In this document: in pieces, positions 36,373-37,175 of the stretch | How the letters are laid out: each line of letters opens with the position of its first letter | Position numbering within the stretch: position 1 is the stretch's first letter | From: Streptomyces phaeoluteigriseus | GTDB lineage: Bacteria > Actinomycetota > Actinomycetes > Streptomycetales > Streptomycetaceae | Assembly (NCBI RefSeq): GCF_001896135.2 | Contig: NZ_MPOH02000019.1 | Span: forward strand, 342,757-379,931 | Length of the DNA: 37,175 nucleotides | Direction: 5' to 3' | Notes under the pieces: generated by a model | The model's input: only the letters and a program-made list of their open reading frames with translations | Database searches by the model: none | Told to the model about the DNA's origin: nothing | Program-made: the position numbers and the translations under genes

Positions 36373-36390
36373 TACCCGTCGGTAACGGGG
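36373..36390. promoter_or_regulatory. Candidate operator TACCC(A/G)TCGGTAAC, copy 2
   Basis: TACCCGTCGGTAACGGGG lies 34 bases upstream of the aldehyde dehydrogenase start, at the place expected for its promoter; a -10-like CATACC follows in that direction. It matches copy 1 (2549-2566) at 16 of 18 positions. Confidence 0.4.
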
Positions 36391-36412
36391 ATTCACCGAC
36401 CGCACACATGAC

Positions 36413-36428
36413 GCCAGTGGTCACTGGC
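36413..36428. promoter_or_regulatory. 16-bp palindrome upstream of the aldehyde dehydrogenase gene
   Basis: GCCAGTG, GT, CACTGGC is a perfect inverted repeat with a 2-base centre, 75 bases upstream of the dehydrogenase start and just past the end of the membrane-anchored gene. It is too compact for a terminator loop, so an operator is more likely. Confidence 0.45.
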
Positions 36429-36464
36429 AACGAACCTGCTGATCAGCGGGTTGTGCGGGAAGGT

Positions 36465-37175
36465 TCACCGCTCCGGGGGAAGTTCCGCAGCACGTTCCCC
36501 GGGACGTCTTCCGGCGCGTTCTCCGGGACCTTCTCCGGCTCCGGAGTCTCCCGGCGCGTTCTCCGACGCGTCGATACGCAGCCGGTCTCGGGCCGCCTTG
36601 AAGACCGCCGTCCCCTGTTTCTCGTCCGGGGTGCCCTTCGGCATGTCGACCCGCAGCTCGTACATCCGGCTGTCGTCGGTGAGCACGAACAGCTCCAGCA
36701 CGCGGGCCGGCGAGGTCTCCGGGCCGTGGGCGGTGTCGGCGAGCACGGCCTCGTGACCCTGGAAGGTGGTCCGTGTGGTCCGCGTGCGCGCGTCCCCCTC
36801 GCCACCGTCCCAGGTCTCGTGCGCCTTCGCCGCCCGCCCGAGCGGCGATCCCGGTGCCCTGTCCCACTGCGTGAGGCGTACGTCGACGGGGCCGGCCGAG
36901 TAGACGACGAGCCTCGGCTGCTCGTCGGGGCCACCCTGCCGGGCGGACTCCCGGTACTCGGCGGGGAGGGAGAGCGACGGCGCCCATCTCGGGCTCGGGG
37001 TGCGCCGGTCCACGCGGCCGGGGTGGGAGGCGGAGGTGGTGCTCGGGGAGGACACGGGGCTGGAACTGGCGGGCGGCGGTCGGCTCGGTCGCGCCCGTCG
37101 CCGGCGTCCAGGAGAAGGGAGGCGCCCAGGCCGGCACCGGCGAGAACGAGGACGGCGAGGAGGGCGAGAGGGGCG
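36465..37175 (-). pseudogene. Membrane-anchored protein with extracellular C-terminal domain, partial and frameshifted
   Basis: At the window edge the minus strand encodes a membrane helix (APLALLAVLVLAGAGLGASL) followed by DAGDGRDRA. The conserved part, PSTTSASHPGRVDRR, then SLSLPAEYRESARQGG, LVVYSAGPVDVRLTQWDRAP and VLELFVLTDDSRMYELRVDMPKG, lies in the next frame. One missing base between about 37050 and 37090 would join them. The N-terminus is outside the window. The layout (one helix, Ser/Pro linker, beta-rich domain ending in an acidic tail) fits an extracellular sensor domain such as that of a membrane Ser/Thr kinase; that is a guess, since no kinase motif lies in the window. Alternatively the GTG at 37055 starts a separate 196-residue protein. 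Confidence 0.5.

Overview
The window reads as chromosomal DNA of a Streptomyces or close relative. G+C is very high, third codon positions are almost always G or C, GTG and TTG starts are common, and the gene content is typical (IcmB, membrane-anchored M23 peptidase, coiled-coil NlpC/P60 hydrolases, LAETG sortase substrate, PspC-linked two-component system). There are no rRNA or tRNA genes, prophage, insertion sequences or CRISPR arrays. It looks like core or near-core chromosome.

Left part (1-11059). Two secreted low-complexity proteins are followed by a five-gene cassette arranged around a divergent promoter at about 7720-7820. To the left run a MoxR-type AAA+ ATPase, a DUF5682-like protein with a TraB/TIKI-like N-terminus, and a VWA-domain protein. 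To the right run a SWIM zinc-finger protein and a DUF5691 protein. Both divergent promoters carry TTGTCAGTG-N8-TANNNT, the actinobacterial RecA-independent (PafBC-type) DNA-damage promoter. The same motif lies in front of the UvrD/PcrA helicase gene at 17.4 kb. I therefore propose the cassette as a DNA-damage-induced AAA+/VWA machine of unknown function; this is the strongest candidate here for an undescribed system.

Middle (11060-25570). icmB converges on the DUF5691 gene. Then come an esterase/lipase, an M23 peptidase, pcrA, and two paralogous NlpC/P60 hydrolases on either side of a small membrane protein. The first NlpC/P60 gene sits behind a ydaO-type c-di-AMP riboswitch that carries an inserted palindrome. 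Next is an envelope-stress-like set: response regulator, PspC-domain histidine kinase, and a divergent PspC/LiaF-like membrane protein followed by a small membrane protein and a DoxX protein.

Right part (25570-37175). It holds a large membrane protein with an IPT/TIG-like tail, a class II aldolase/adducin, an FMN split-barrel protein behind a long palindrome, guaA, a chorismate mutase behind what looks like a Phe/Tyr leader-peptide attenuator, a LAETG cell-wall protein, and a succinic-semialdehyde-dehydrogenase-like gene in an operon with a cholesterol-oxidase-like GMC flavoprotein. The last gene, a membrane-anchored protein, is cut by the window edge.

Quality warning: at least five genes are broken by what looks like one missing G or C each (about 1317, 9055, 23805, 27684-27688 and 37050-37090). 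The uniform pattern suggests sequence errors more than decay, so these genes may be intact in the organism.
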